From: Bacteroides sp.
Lineage (GTDB): Bacteria > Bacteroidota > Bacteroidia > Bacteroidales > Bacteroidaceae
Direction: 5' to 3'
Assembly (NCBI GenBank): GCA_017992695.1
Contig: JAGOOC010000014.1
Coordinates: 1-56,857, forward strand
Length of the DNA stretch: 56,857 nt
Positions 17,360 to 26,691 of the stretch are shown here, one piece after another; the first letter of the stretch is position 1; every line of letters begins with the position of its first letter. The notes under the pieces are model-generated. The model worked only from the letters and a program-made list of their open reading frames with translations. It had not been told where the DNA came from and ran no database searches. A program made the translations under genes and the position numbers.

Positions 17360-19336
17360 TTATTTGGTATGGTATACTTTGAGTTGCGTAATGCGGCTCT
17401 TGAAGGCACCACTTTTCGCTAACGGGAACACCAGCGTGCGCAGGTAACTCATGGAGGTTTTTCCATCGTTGCTAAAGTATAGCTTCTGCTTGTTTAGCTC
17501 TTCCACAACTTTGTCATTAATGAGCAGGCGGGTCGACGTGTTGTCACCACTAATGCCGATGCGTACCTTTTCGCCTTTCCGTACACGGTAGTTGAAGGTG
17601 TTCAGGTAACCGTCGCGCGCAAAGCCCAGCAGGCCTCGAATGGGATCGGCGAGGTAGAATACGGCTGAAGGCGAGCGGAAGAGTTCGGTTCCGGGGGCTT
17701 CGTGGGCTCCTTCAATGTCGAAGCTAACCAAGTAGTTGTACCCAATTTCGCGATGAGGCGTGGTGCTGTTTGGCTCAACAACAGGCTGTTCGTATACCAA
17801 TCCGGGTGTATGGCCTATCTTTCCCATCTGGTTCACTCCGGGTGCTTCGCTCATCAGTTGGCGTGCTTTGTCGAAGTCGGCATAGGGGAGGGTGGGGTTG
17901 GCTCCGGTCCACATCTTCACAGCCAGCGTTTGCAGGGCAGGGAAGGTGCGGTGATGGATGTCTTTGGTCGAGATGCCGTTTCCTACGTGGTCGTTCCACA
18001 CTGCAAACATACCGCCCAGAATGGCGGGGTCTTTCTCGTCGAAAACAGCCTTGCCGATGTGTGCAGGTGTCCAGCTTTCGTACAAGCTCTTGGTGTTCAG
18101 GTAGTCGTAGTAGTAACCGGCAGCTGGAACGATGTAGAGGAAACCGTCGGGGATGCTGATGAGCTTGTAGCCCTGTTTCACCATCTCTTTGGGGTCGGCA
18201 TATCCGTTGTACCAAGCGCTCATCACTACGTTTTCAGACTTTACCGGGGTTTTGCCTTTGGCGTGCGTCAGTGCGCCCCATACGCAAGCTTGCTTGCCGA
18301 AGCTCTCCACGTAGCGGATGTAATAATCGGTGAAGTAACGGAATTTCTCCACCACCTCTTCTTTCTTATTCGAATACTCATCGGTGCCGATGTGTACGCG
18401 TTTGCCGCGAAACACGGGTTGGTCGCCTTCGAGGTACTCCTTGAAGAGTCCGTCGAGAAAGGCGTAGGTTTCGGGTTTGAACAGGTCGAGATGATCCATG
18501 CCGTACTCTTGGCTGCCTATTTCGGGTTTATAGTGTGCAAAGGCCAAGGTGTGGGCAGGCACATCTATTTCGGGTATAACCTCTACGAAGTGGTTCTCGG
18601 CCAGCACTTGCAGGTCGATAAATTCGCGTTTGGTATAGTGACCATCGGCAGCAGCCAGTCCGGGGTAGGTATCGCTTTCGAGACGGAAGGCGGCATAGGT
18701 CTTGTTCCAGTCTTGCTCAAAATATTGTTTGAAGCCGTTGTCGTTGAGGTGAATTTGCAACGTGTTCATTTTGTAGTAAGCCATCGTTTTTACACAATCC
18801 TCCAAGTATTCCATGGGGATGAACTTGCGTCCGCAATCGATCATGAAGCCACGCAGTGCATAGTCGGGAAAGTCGCGCAATTCGCCTTTGGGAAACTGAC
18901 GGTTGTCGCTCTGCTCGGCGATCTGAAGCAGGGTACGTGTGCCCCAATATACCCCTATGGATTGTGGGGCGGTAAGGGTAAGGCGGTCGGAGATCTTGAT
19001 GGCGTATCCCTCTTCGCCCAATTTCTTGTCGGGGCGCAAAGCCAGGATGATATCGCCTGCCTGACCTTTGCCCTGAACCACTTCGGGCTTATAGCCAAAC
19101 ATGGTTTGGTAGTCGTCGGCAAATAGGCGTGCTACGCGTAGCAACTCGGGTTGAGCGTTGGTGCACGCTATGCGCATGGTGGCACCGGGAACGAATGCGC
19201 CGGTAGCGCCTTTCCACTCTTTTAACTCGGGGATAACAAATGGTTTGGTATTGGTAACCGTGGCCATAGCCGAAGTGGATAGAAACAGGAAGATGAAGAG
19301 TAGCATGCGGCTGTGTTGCAGCAATTGTTTTTTCAT
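17360..19336 (-). CDS. Beta-N-acetylhexosaminidase, GH20
   Basis: An exported 658-residue enzyme that releases terminal beta-GlcNAc or beta-GalNAc. The N-terminal GH20b-like domain (about 30-155) leads into the barrel at YALRGFMIDCGRKFIPMEYL. The catalytic pair Asp319-Glu320 sits in HIGTDEYSNK, a variant of the usual HIGGDE. IPEIDVPAHTLAF and WNDHVGNG are further family segments. A C-terminal beta-sandwich of about 140 residues follows, perhaps a laminin-G/ConA-like carbohydrate-binding domain. I start at 19336, because an upstream in-frame ATG adds 20 residues before the signal peptide. First gene of a two-gene operon with the GH123-type gene. Confidence 0.9.
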   Translation of the reverse strand: MKKQLLQHSRMLLFIFLFLSTSAMATVTNTKPFVIPELKEWKGATGAFVPGATMRIACTNAQPELLRVARLFADDYQTMFGYKPEVVQGKGQAGDIILALRPDKKLGEEGYAIKISDRLTLTAPQSIGVYWGTRTLLQIAEQSDNRQFPKGELRDFPDYALRGFMIDCGRKFIPMEYLEDCVKTMAYYKMNTLQIHLNDNGFKQYFEQDWNKTYAAFRLESDTYPGLAAADGHYTKREFIDLQVLAENHFVEVIPEIDVPAHTLAFAHYKPEIGSQEYGMDHLDLFKPETYAFLDGLFKEYLEGDQPVFRGKRVHIGTDEYSNKKEEVVEKFRYFTDYYIRYVESFGKQACVWGALTHAKGKTPVKSENVVMSAWYNGYADPKEMVKQGYKLISIPDGFLYIVPAAGYYYDYLNTKSLYESWTPAHIGKAVFDEKDPAILGGMFAVWNDHVGNGISTKDIHHRTFPALQTLAVKMWTGANPTLPYADFDKARQLMSEAPGVNQMGKIGHTPGLVYEQPVVEPNSTTPHREIGYNYLVSFDIEGAHEAPGTELFRSPSAVFYLADPIRGLLGFARDGYLNTFNYRVRKGEKVRIGISGDNTSTRLLINDKVVEELNKQKLYFSNDGKTSMSYLRTLVFPLAKSGAFKSRITQLKVYHTK

Positions 19337-19373
19337 AGAATGTCTTAATTGGTGTTTTAAAATAAATAAAGTC

Positions 19374-19381
19374 GAAAGATA
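19374..19381 (-). promoter_or_regulatory. Possible promoter of the GH20-GH123 operon
   Basis: On the minus strand TATCTTTC at 19374-19381 matches the Bacteroidetes -7 box at seven of eight positions, 38 nt upstream of the GH20 start. No clear -33 TTTG is visible at the right distance. Confidence 0.4.
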
Positions 19382-19457
19382 TTGCTTTTGCCCCAATAGC
19401 TAAGCATCTGCTAACATTGTTTAATAAACAAGCGTGCTTTGATGCTTTTTATGAGGG

Positions 19458-21254
19458 CTAAACGTACTGCTTGATTAGATTCACAAAGGCCTTTCCGTAT
19501 TTCTTCTTTTTGTGTTCGGTTATGCCGTTGATGGTTCCAAATTCATCCAATGTAGTGGGGCGCGTCAAGCTGAGTTGGTGCAGTACTTTGTCTGATAGCA
19601 CAATGTACGGTGGTATTTGGTCTTGTTCTGCCAGTTGCATCCGTAGCTCGCGCATGGCTTGAAACAAATCGGCACTTTCGACCGAAGGTAAGCCTAGCGG
19701 AAGCTCTTTGCTGATGGGTGTTCGCTTCTTCGTAATAATTGGTTCATCCTTTCGAATGACAACAAGCTGCACTTGCGCTCTGCCAAAGAGCACATGGGTT
19801 CCGTTTTCTGTAATCTTGAGGTGATTGCCTTCGTTGTAAGCTATCTCAAAGTAGCCCAACTGTAGCATTTGAAGTAAATAATCTTGCCAATCTCGGGCCG
19901 GAACATCTCGCCCGGCTCCAAATGTCTTGAGTTGGTCATAGCCCTTCTCTTTGATTTCGGCCGTGAACGATCCTCGCAGAATGTCTATCAGCATGCTTGT
20001 GCCAACCTGTTGCTCGGTTCGGACAATGGCGCTTAGTGCTTTTTGCACAATGACTGTCCCATCAAAACGCTTCGGAGGGCTCTTGCAAACATCGCAGTTA
20101 CCGCAATCTTTGGTTGCCGTTTCGCTGAAATAGCTCAACAGAATACGTCGTCTGCAGAGGTCAGATTCGGCGTACTGCTGCATGCGTTGAAGCTTTTCTA
20201 AGTTAATGTTTTGTTGTTTACTTTCGGTGGCAAATTTCGTCAGCAAGATCAGGTCACCCAGCGAGTAGAACAGCACTGTATCGCTCGAAACACCATCGCG
20301 ACCGGCACGTCCTATCTCTTGATAGAAGCTTTCAATACTTTTGGGTAAATTGTAATGAATAATCCAACGCACATTCGACTTGTCAATACCCATGCCAAAA
20401 GCGATGGTTGCACAAACTATTTGCAGGCGGTCATTGATGAAGTCGTCCTGTACCTTGTTGCGCGTTTGAGCCGAAAGCCCTGCGTGATACGCCTCGCAGC
20501 GCAGGCCTTGCTTACGTAACATTTGTGCCACGGTTTCGGTTTTACTTCGGCTCATACAATAGATAATGCCGCTCTCACGGCCGTGAGAGGCAATAAACTC
20601 CAAGATGGCTTTGCTTTTTTCCTTTTGTTGATAGCCGCGTTTTACGGTGAGGCTTAAGTTGGGGCGGTCAAAGGATGAAACGTAAACTTGAGGCTCTATC
20701 AAACGCAGTTGGCGGATGATGTCTTCTCGAGTTATTTTATCGGCTGTAGCCGTGAGGGCTATGATCGGTATGCCTGCAAACCGCTCGTGGATAAGTCCCA
20801 TTTGTGTATATTCCGGACGAAAGTCGTGTCCCCATTGCGAAATGCAGTGCGCTTCATCAATTGCAAACAAAGAGATGTGCATATCACGTAACAAAAACTC
20901 GGCCTCGGCAACGAGTTTTTCGGGAGATATATAGAGCAATTTTATCTTTCCATCGATGCAAGCTCGACGTATGTTGGCATTTTCGGTTTCGCTGTTGTTG
21001 CTGTTGAGTGCCTCGGCTGCTATTCCGTTGGAACGCAGAGACTCTACCTGATCTTTCATTAGCGAAATGAGTGGTGAAACAACCACTGCAGTGCCCTCGT
21101 TTAGCAACGCGGGAAGCTGGTAACAAATCGATTTTCCACCTCCGGTGGGCATCAGTACCAGACTGTCTTTTTTCTGCATGACGTTCCGGATAATTTCCTC
21201 TTGTAAAGGACGGAAAGTGTCATACCCGAAGTAAGTCTTTAGTGTTTGTATCAT
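19458..21254 (-). CDS. recQ: ATP-dependent DNA helicase RecQ
   Basis: A 3'-5' superfamily 2 DNA helicase that acts in recombination and fork repair. The 598-residue protein carries Walker A MPTGGGKSICYQ (about 36-47), DEAH followed by CISQWGHDFRPEY, and helicase motifs V/VI ending in YQEIGRAGRDG. The RQC zinc site follows, with cysteines at CRRRILLSYF...CGNCDVC, and a C-terminal HRDC domain covers about residues 520-598. Domain order and length match full-size bacterial RecQ. It is transcribed alone, with a promoter box at 21278-21285. Confidence 0.93.
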   Translation of the reverse strand: MIQTLKTYFGYDTFRPLQEEIIRNVMQKKDSLVLMPTGGGKSICYQLPALLNEGTAVVVSPLISLMKDQVESLRSNGIAAEALNSNNSETENANIRRACIDGKIKLLYISPEKLVAEAEFLLRDMHISLFAIDEAHCISQWGHDFRPEYTQMGLIHERFAGIPIIALTATADKITREDIIRQLRLIEPQVYVSSFDRPNLSLTVKRGYQQKEKSKAILEFIASHGRESGIIYCMSRSKTETVAQMLRKQGLRCEAYHAGLSAQTRNKVQDDFINDRLQIVCATIAFGMGIDKSNVRWIIHYNLPKSIESFYQEIGRAGRDGVSSDTVLFYSLGDLILLTKFATESKQQNINLEKLQRMQQYAESDLCRRRILLSYFSETATKDCGNCDVCKSPPKRFDGTVIVQKALSAIVRTEQQVGTSMLIDILRGSFTAEIKEKGYDQLKTFGAGRDVPARDWQDYLLQMLQLGYFEIAYNEGNHLKITENGTHVLFGRAQVQLVVIRKDEPIITKKRTPISKELPLGLPSVESADLFQAMRELRMQLAEQDQIPPYIVLSDKVLHQLSLTRPTTLDEFGTINGITEHKKKKYGKAFVNLIKQYV

Positions 21255-21277
21255 TATCTGTTGTTTAGTCTTGCGGG

Positions 21278-21285
21278 CAAAGGTA
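21278..21285 (-). promoter_or_regulatory. Promoter -7 box of recQ
   Basis: The minus strand reads TACCTTTG at 21278-21285, a perfect Bacteroidetes -7 box, 24 nt upstream of the recQ start codon. Confidence 0.65.
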
Positions 21286-21427
21286 CACTATTTGAGAGAA
21301 AGAAAGAAATTAATTGATTAAGAGTGAGAAATAAGCGTCTAAGAGGTTAAAGTTTCTTATTAAATAGGCGTCGCGCGAGAAGATTTCTCTTTTTGATTGT
21401 TCTTTCTGTAAAAATGTATACGAAAAG

Positions 21428-21459
21428 TTTGTATATTAGAAAATAATGTATGAGATTTG
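21428..21459 (+). promoter_or_regulatory. Possible promoter of the small AraC-type regulator
   Basis: TTTG at 21428-21431 is followed after 20 nt by GAGATTTG at 21452-21459, which differs from the -7 consensus only in its first base. The spacing is ideal. The start codon lies 61 nt further downstream. Confidence 0.5.
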
Positions 21460-21520
21460 TAACGTCATAGGATACCCTCAACTAATGATATTTAAAAACA
21501 AACCCTAACCAGTTAATTCA

Positions 21521-21985
21521 ATGAGTGATTTAGAAAACAAAAAACAGGAAGAGACTCCTAAAAAACGCCCTTATAACCTGAGGGAGAAGAAGGAGAAGAA
21601 GGCTGCTTATCGATCGTTAATCAGACCCGAATTAGCAGATGAATTGTACGACAAGATTTTGAACATCATTGTGGTTCAAAAGAAGTACAGAGATGCTGAC
21701 TACTCTGCAAAAGATTTAGCTAAGGAGCTGAAAACGAACACCCGCTACCTCTCTGCTGTGGTAAACTCTCGCTTTGGTCAAAACTACTCTTGCTTGCTAA
21801 ACGAGTATAGAGTAAAAGATGCTTTGCACCTGCTGACGGATAAAAGATATGCAGATAAGAACGTAGAAGAAATTAGTGCGTTGGTAGGATTTGCCAATCG
21901 TCAATCTTTTTATGCGGCTTTTTACAAGAACGTGGGAGAAACTCCTAACGGATATCGCAAGAAAAACTTTGATAAAAAGAAGTAA
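21521..21985 (+). CDS. Small AraC-family helix-turn-helix protein
   Basis: A 154-residue protein made of a very lysine-rich N-terminal tail (about 1-30), a linker and an AraC-type DNA-binding domain (about 55-148). The two helix-turn-helix units are visible: YSAKDLAKELKTNTRYLSAVVNSRFG, then KNVEEISALVGFANRQSFYAAFYKNVGETPNGYRKK. There is no sensor or receiver domain, so any signal must come through a partner or through its own expression. It has its own candidate promoter and terminator, so it appears monocistronic. Targets unknown. Confidence 0.85.
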   Translation: MSDLENKKQEETPKKRPYNLREKKEKKAAYRSLIRPELADELYDKILNIIVVQKKYRDADYSAKDLAKELKTNTRYLSAVVNSRFGQNYSCLLNEYRVKDALHLLTDKRYADKNVEEISALVGFANRQSFYAAFYKNVGETPNGYRKKNFDKKK

Positions 21986-22002
21986 TTTAGCTCTTGATTT
22001 TT

Positions 22003-22057
22003 GAATGAAAAAGGGATTATTCCGAAGCAACTTCGGGATATTTCCTTTTCGTCTTTT
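22003..22057 (+). terminator. Terminator after the AraC-type gene
   Basis: A long hairpin with core CCGAAG-CAA-CTTCGG (22022-22036) is extended by imperfect pairing of the flanking AAAAGGGATTATT and GATATTTCCTTTT. TCTTTTT follows. Confidence 0.75.
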
Positions 22058-22080
22058 TATAACATCCAAATTCACTATAC

Positions 22081-24129
22081 ATGAAGAAAGAACTTATGAC
22101 GATGACAGTTGCAGGCTTGCTGCTCACCTCGTGCAACGGTGCTAAAACAACCACTGCAGAAGCAGACAAACTAAATTATACGGTGGAACAATTTGCAGAT
22201 TTACAGCTATTGCGTTACCAGGTACCCGGATTCGAGGACCTGTCGCTCAAACAAAAAGAGTTGGTTTATTACCTAGCGCAAGCTGCGTTAGAAGGAAGGG
22301 ATATCCTGTTTGATCAAAACGGGAAGTACAATTTAGCCATCCGCAGGATGCTCGAAGCTGTTTACACCCAATACCAAGGAGATAAAACAACGCCCGACTA
22401 CAAGAATATGGAGATCTACCTCAAACGGGTGTGGTTCTCTAACGGCATCCATCACCACTATGGTGCCGATAAATTTGTTCCGGCTTTCTCGCCCGAGTAC
22501 CTCCGCGAGCTGGTATTAAACGTTGACCCCTCTGAACTTCCATTGACTGAAGGGCAAACTGCCTCGCAATTGTGCGACGAGCTTTTCCCGGTTATCTTCG
22601 ACCCGAAAATTATGCCCAAACGGGTGAATCAAGCTGATGGTGAAGACTTGGTTTTGACCTCGGCCAGCAACTATTATGATGGCGTGACGCAAGCCGAAGC
22701 AGAGGCTTTTTACAATAAGAAGAAGAACCCGAAGGATCAAACGCCTCCATCGTATGGACTGAACAGCCGACTGGTGAAGGAAAACGGAGAAATAAAAGAG
22801 AAGGTTTGGAAAATAGGCGGACTGTACAGCCCGGCCATCGAGAAGATTGTGTTCTGGTTGAAGAAAGCCGAGGGAGTAGCCGAAAACGATGCACAGAAAG
22901 CTGTGATCAGTAAACTTATCGCTTACTATGAGACGGGCGACCTCAAAACCTTTGATGAGTATGCCATTCTGTGGTTAGAAGACCTTAATTCGCGCATCGA
23001 CTTCGTGAATGGTTTTACCGAAACCTACGGCGACCCATTGGGAATGAAAGCCAGTTGGGAGTCATTGGTTAACTTCAAAGACATGGAAGCAACTAAGCGC
23101 ACCGAACTGATTAGCCAAAATGCGCAATGGTTCGAAGACCACTCTCCGATGGATAAGCAATACAAAAAGGAGAAGGTGAAAGGTGTTTCGGCCAAGGTGA
23201 TCACTGCCGCTATTCTGGCGGGCGATCTGTATCCGGCAACGGCTATTGGTATCAATCTGCCCAATGCCAACTGGATTCGCAACGAACACGGTTCCAAATC
23301 GGTTACGATTGGAAACATCACCGATGCTTACGCCAAAGCAGCCCATGGTAATGGTTTTAACGAGGAGTTTGTGTATAGCGAAGCCGAACTGAAGCTACTG
23401 GATAAGTATGGCGATCTGACCGGGAACCTGCATACCGATCTGCACGAGTGTCTGGGGCATGGTTCGGGCAAGCTGTTGCCGGGAGTAGATCCGGATGCGT
23501 TGAAGGCGTATGGTTCGACCATTGAAGAGGCTCGCGCCGACTTGTTCGGACTCTATTATGTAGCCGACCCCAAGTTGGTTGAGCTGGGGCTAACACCCGA
23601 TAAGGAAGCTTACAAAGCCGAGTATTATACCTTCTTAATGAACGGGCTCATGACACAGCTTGTACGCGTTGAACCGGGCAACAATGTGGAAGAGGCGCAC
23701 ATGCGTAATCGTCAGCTTATAGCTCGCTGGGTATTCGAGAAAGGTGCTGCCGATAAGGTAGTAGAACTGAAGCAGAAAGAGGGTAAAACGTACGTAGTGG
23801 TTAATGATTACGAGAAGCTGCGCCAGCTGTTCGGTGAGTTGCTTGCCGAAATACAACGCATCAAGTCGACAGGTGATTTTGAAAGCGCGCGTGCATTGGT
23901 CGAAAACTATGCAGTGAAGGTAGATCCTACGCTTCATGCCGAGATCTTGGAGCGTTATAAGAAACTAAACCTGGCACCCTATAAAGGATTTGTGAACCCT
24001 CAATACGAGTTGGTGACCGATGCCAACGGAACCGTTACCGATGTAAAGGTAACCTATACTGAAGGATATGTAGAGCAAATGCTGCGTTATAGCAAGGAGT
24101 ATTCTTCGCTTCCCACAATCAATAACTAA
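22081..24129 (+). CDS. Dipeptidyl-peptidase III family metallopeptidase (M49), lipoprotein
   Basis: A zinc exopeptidase that removes dipeptides from the N-terminus of peptides. The 682-residue protein has the pentapeptide-type zinc motif HECLGH starting at His455 and the second motif EEARAD around residue 482-487, which supply two histidines and a glutamate. This is the Bacteroides-type HECLGH form rather than the eukaryotic HELLGH. The N-terminus (MKKELMTMTVAGLLLTSCNG) is a lipoprotein signal with Cys at position 18, so the enzyme should be anchored in the periplasm or at the outer membrane, unlike the cytosolic animal enzyme. An AlkD-like gene follows after 6 nt. Confidence 0.9.
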   Translation: MKKELMTMTVAGLLLTSCNGAKTTTAEADKLNYTVEQFADLQLLRYQVPGFEDLSLKQKELVYYLAQAALEGRDILFDQNGKYNLAIRRMLEAVYTQYQGDKTTPDYKNMEIYLKRVWFSNGIHHHYGADKFVPAFSPEYLRELVLNVDPSELPLTEGQTASQLCDELFPVIFDPKIMPKRVNQADGEDLVLTSASNYYDGVTQAEAEAFYNKKKNPKDQTPPSYGLNSRLVKENGEIKEKVWKIGGLYSPAIEKIVFWLKKAEGVAENDAQKAVISKLIAYYETGDLKTFDEYAILWLEDLNSRIDFVNGFTETYGDPLGMKASWESLVNFKDMEATKRTELISQNAQWFEDHSPMDKQYKKEKVKGVSAKVITAAILAGDLYPATAIGINLPNANWIRNEHGSKSVTIGNITDAYAKAAHGNGFNEEFVYSEAELKLLDKYGDLTGNLHTDLHECLGHGSGKLLPGVDPDALKAYGSTIEEARADLFGLYYVADPKLVELGLTPDKEAYKAEYYTFLMNGLMTQLVRVEPGNNVEEAHMRNRQLIARWVFEKGAADKVVELKQKEGKTYVVVNDYEKLRQLFGELLAEIQRIKSTGDFESARALVENYAVKVDPTLHAEILERYKKLNLAPYKGFVNPQYELVTDANGTVTDVKVTYTEGYVEQMLRYSKEYSSLPTINN

Positions 24130-24135
24130 TTGAAT

Positions 24136-24798
24136 ATGGATATCAACGAACAACTCAAAGATATTAAGACACAACTCCGTTTATCCATGAACGGAGTGGT
24201 GTCTCAAAGCATGCGCGAAAAGGGGTTGAATTACAAACTCAACTTTGGCGTAGAGCTACCGCGCATCAAGGTGATTGCTGCGAGGTTTGAGAAGAACCAC
24301 GAACTGGCTCAGGCCTTGTGGAAAGAGAACATTCGCGAATGCAAAATTCTGGCAGGGATGCTACAACCGGTCGATAGCTTCTATCCCGAAATAGCCGACA
24401 TCTGGGTAGAGAGCATGCCCAATATGGAAATAGCCGAGCTCACTTGTATGAACCTCTTTCAGCACCTGCCCTATGCGCCGGCCAAGTCGTTTCACTGGAT
24501 TGCCGCCCACGAAGAGTATGCGCAGGTTTGTGGGTTTCTTACGATTGCCCGACTGTTGATGAAAAAAGGAGATATGGATGAGCGCCCGGCCGATGAGTTT
24601 CTTGATCAGGCTGTTTGTGCTGCACGCTCGGATAGTTATCATGTGCGTAATGCTGCCCTGTTGGCACTTCGTCGGTATATGCAGCAGCAGCAAGAGCATG
24701 TTTTTCGTGTTTGTAGGCTGGTCGAACCACTAGCTGAATCGACCGTGGAAGCCGAACAGATACTATACAATATGGTCAAAGACGAATCAATCGAGTAA
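24136..24798 (+). CDS. DNA alkylation repair (AlkD/HEAT-like) protein
   Basis: A 220-residue all-helical protein of the DNA alkylation repair superfamily (AlkC/AlkD-like HEAT repeats). Segments such as ALWKENIRECKILAGML, WVESMPNMEIAELTC and SDSYHVRNAALLALRRYM resemble the helical repeats of the family. I cannot confirm the catalytic Asp/Trp residues of AlkD, so a glycosylase activity is only likely. The ATG at 24136 is preferred over a TTG at 24130. It sits 6 nt after the peptidase gene and is probably co-transcribed with it, without an obvious functional link. Confidence 0.7.
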   Translation: MDINEQLKDIKTQLRLSMNGVVSQSMREKGLNYKLNFGVELPRIKVIAARFEKNHELAQALWKENIRECKILAGMLQPVDSFYPEIADIWVESMPNMEIAELTCMNLFQHLPYAPAKSFHWIAAHEEYAQVCGFLTIARLLMKKGDMDERPADEFLDQAVCAARSDSYHVRNAALLALRRYMQQQQEHVFRVCRLVEPLAESTVEAEQILYNMVKDESIE

Positions 24799-24815
24799 AA
24801 AACTTCTTTTTATCA

Positions 24816-24845
24816 TTTGCTTTCCGCAAAAAACAATTAACTTTG
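24816..24845 (+). promoter_or_regulatory. Promoter of the fur-like gene and purA
   Basis: The -7 box TAACTTTG at 24838-24845 is perfect, and TTTG at 24816-24819 lies 18 nt upstream as the -33 box. The start codon at 24868 is 22 nt downstream. Confidence 0.7.
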
Positions 24846-24867
24846 TTCACGCTAATTTGTGCCAATT

Positions 24868-25356
24868 ATGGAAAATCAGAACGTGAAAGATATGGTTAAA
24901 CAGATATTCACTGAATATCTTAATGTGAACGGGCATCGAAAGACCCCCGAACGTTATGCGATACTTGACACCATATATTCCATAGATGGACACTTTGATA
25001 TTGATAGGCTGTATTCGCAAATGATGAATCAAGAAAACTTTCGCGTAAGTCGTGCTACTCTTTATAATACAATCATTTTGCTGATCAACTCCCGGTTGAT
25101 TATAAAGCATCAGTTTGGCAACTCCTCCCAATACGAGAAATCATACGATCGCGAAACTCATCATCACCAAATATGCACACAGTGTGGTGCAGTTACCGAG
25201 TTTCAAAATGAAGCCTTGCAAAATGCCATTGGGAGTACCCGCTTAAGCAAGTTTCAGCTATCACACTACTCTTTGTACATTTATGGCGTATGCAGCAAGT
25301 GCGACCGAGCCAACAAACGGAAAAAAGTAAGTAACAACAATAAAAAAGAAAAATGA
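24868..25356 (+). CDS. Fur-family transcriptional regulator
   Basis: A 162-residue metal-dependent repressor. The winged helix (about 5-85) includes GHRKTPERYAILDTIY and the recognition helix region VSRATLYNTIILLINSRLI. The dimerisation part has HHHQICTQCG (Cys103, Cys106) and VCSKC (Cys142, Cys145), the two CxxC pairs of the structural zinc site. Sequence alone does not tell Fur from Zur or PerR. The ATG at 24868 is preferred over an in-frame GTG nine bases upstream. The stop codon overlaps the purA start by 4 nt, so purA translation is coupled to the regulator. Confidence 0.88.
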   Translation: MENQNVKDMVKQIFTEYLNVNGHRKTPERYAILDTIYSIDGHFDIDRLYSQMMNQENFRVSRATLYNTIILLINSRLIIKHQFGNSSQYEKSYDRETHHHQICTQCGAVTEFQNEALQNAIGSTRLSKFQLSHYSLYIYGVCSKCDRANKRKKVSNNNKKEK

Positions 25357-26624
25357 AAGTAGATGTTCTTTTAGGATTACAATGGGGCGACGAAGGAAAA
25401 GGAAAAGTAGTCGATGTGTTAACTCCAAAATACGATGTAGTAGCACGCTTCCAGGGTGGACCCAATGCGGGCCATACGCTGGAGTTCGAAGGACAGAAGT
25501 ATGTACTTCGTTCCATTCCTTCGGGAATTTTTCAGGGCGATAAAGTCAATATCATCGGCAACGGTGTTGTGCTTGACCCGGCCCTATTCAAGGCAGAATG
25601 TGAAGCATTGGAAGCATCGGGGCATGTGTTGAAAGATAGACTTCATATCTCAAAGAAAGCACATCTTATTCTGCCAACTCACCGCATACTTGATGCGGCT
25701 TATGAGGTGGCCAAAGGCGATGCCAAAGTGGGTACTACGGGCAAGGGCATCGGACCGACTTATACCGATAAGGTTAGTCGTAACGGGGTACGCGTTGGAG
25801 ACATCCTCGAGAACTTCGATCAGAAATATGCAGCAGCTAAAGCGCGTCACGAGCAGACTCTGAAAAGCATGAATTATGCATACGACCTCACCACCCTTGA
25901 GAAAGAGTGGATGGAAGGCATTGAATACCTCAAACAGTTTAAGCTGGTAGATAGCGAACACGACATCAATAACCTATTGAAGACCGGTAAATCGGTGCTC
26001 TGCGAGGGTGCACAAGGAACCATGCTCGATATCGACTTCGGCTCGTATCCTTTCGTGACCTCTTCGAACACCGTATGTGCTGGTGCATGTACAGGCTTGG
26101 GCATTGCTCCCAACAAAATTGGCGAGGTATACGGTATCTTCAAGGCGTATTGCACCCGTGTAGGTGCCGGCCCATTCCCTACCGAATTGTTCGACAAGAT
26201 AGGCGATCAGATTTGTACCTTGGGACACGAGTTTGGTTCGGTAACCGGTCGCAAACGTCGTTGCGGATGGATTGACTTGGTAGCTTTGAAATACTCTATC
26301 ATGGTTAATGGTGTAACCCAGCTGATCATGATGAAGAGTGATGTGCTCGACTCGTTCGATACCATCAAAGCTTGTGTGGCTTACAACGTGAATGGCGAAG
26401 AGATTGACTACTTCCCTTACGACATTACCGAAGACGTTGAGCCGGTTTACGTAGAGCTGGCCGGTTGGGAAACCGACATGACGAAAATGAGAAGCGAAGA
26501 TGAATTCCCTGAAGAGTTCAATGCTTACCTCGACTTCCTCGAAGAACAATTGGGCGTGGCTATAACGATCGTTTCGGTTGGACCGGATAGAGATCAAACG
26601 ATTGAACGATACACGGAAGAGTAA
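25353..26624 (+). CDS. purA: Adenylosuccinate synthetase
   Basis: GTP-dependent conversion of IMP and aspartate to adenylosuccinate, the first step from IMP to AMP. The 423-residue protein begins with the signature LGLQWGDEGKGKVVD (about 6-20), which holds the catalytic Asp and P-loop. It continues with the HxxK-like IMP loop, GTTGKGIGPTYTDK, the segment CEGAQGTMLDIDFGSYPFVTSSN, and TGRKRRCGWIDLVAL. Length is standard. It overlaps the Fur-family gene by ATGA and is followed by a zinc peptidase gene after 67 nt. Confidence 0.96.
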   Translation: MKVDVLLGLQWGDEGKGKVVDVLTPKYDVVARFQGGPNAGHTLEFEGQKYVLRSIPSGIFQGDKVNIIGNGVVLDPALFKAECEALEASGHVLKDRLHISKKAHLILPTHRILDAAYEVAKGDAKVGTTGKGIGPTYTDKVSRNGVRVGDILENFDQKYAAAKARHEQTLKSMNYAYDLTTLEKEWMEGIEYLKQFKLVDSEHDINNLLKTGKSVLCEGAQGTMLDIDFGSYPFVTSSNTVCAGACTGLGIAPNKIGEVYGIFKAYCTRVGAGPFPTELFDKIGDQICTLGHEFGSVTGRKRRCGWIDLVALKYSIMVNGVTQLIMMKSDVLDSFDTIKACVAYNVNGEEIDYFPYDITEDVEPVYVELAGWETDMTKMRSEDEFPEEFNAYLDFLEEQLGVAITIVSVGPDRDQTIERYTEE

Positions 26625-26691
26625 TTGACCGGCTATTTTTGGCAAACAATTTGTAGGGTCAATGGTAGTAATCATTTAAAACGAAAAGAAT

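Noticed and set aside
17702-19126. Long open frame (474 codons) on the plus strand opposite the GH20 gene
   Set aside because: It is the antisense shadow of a clearly conserved glycosidase, has no recognisable domain, and its composition is that expected from the opposite-strand codons.
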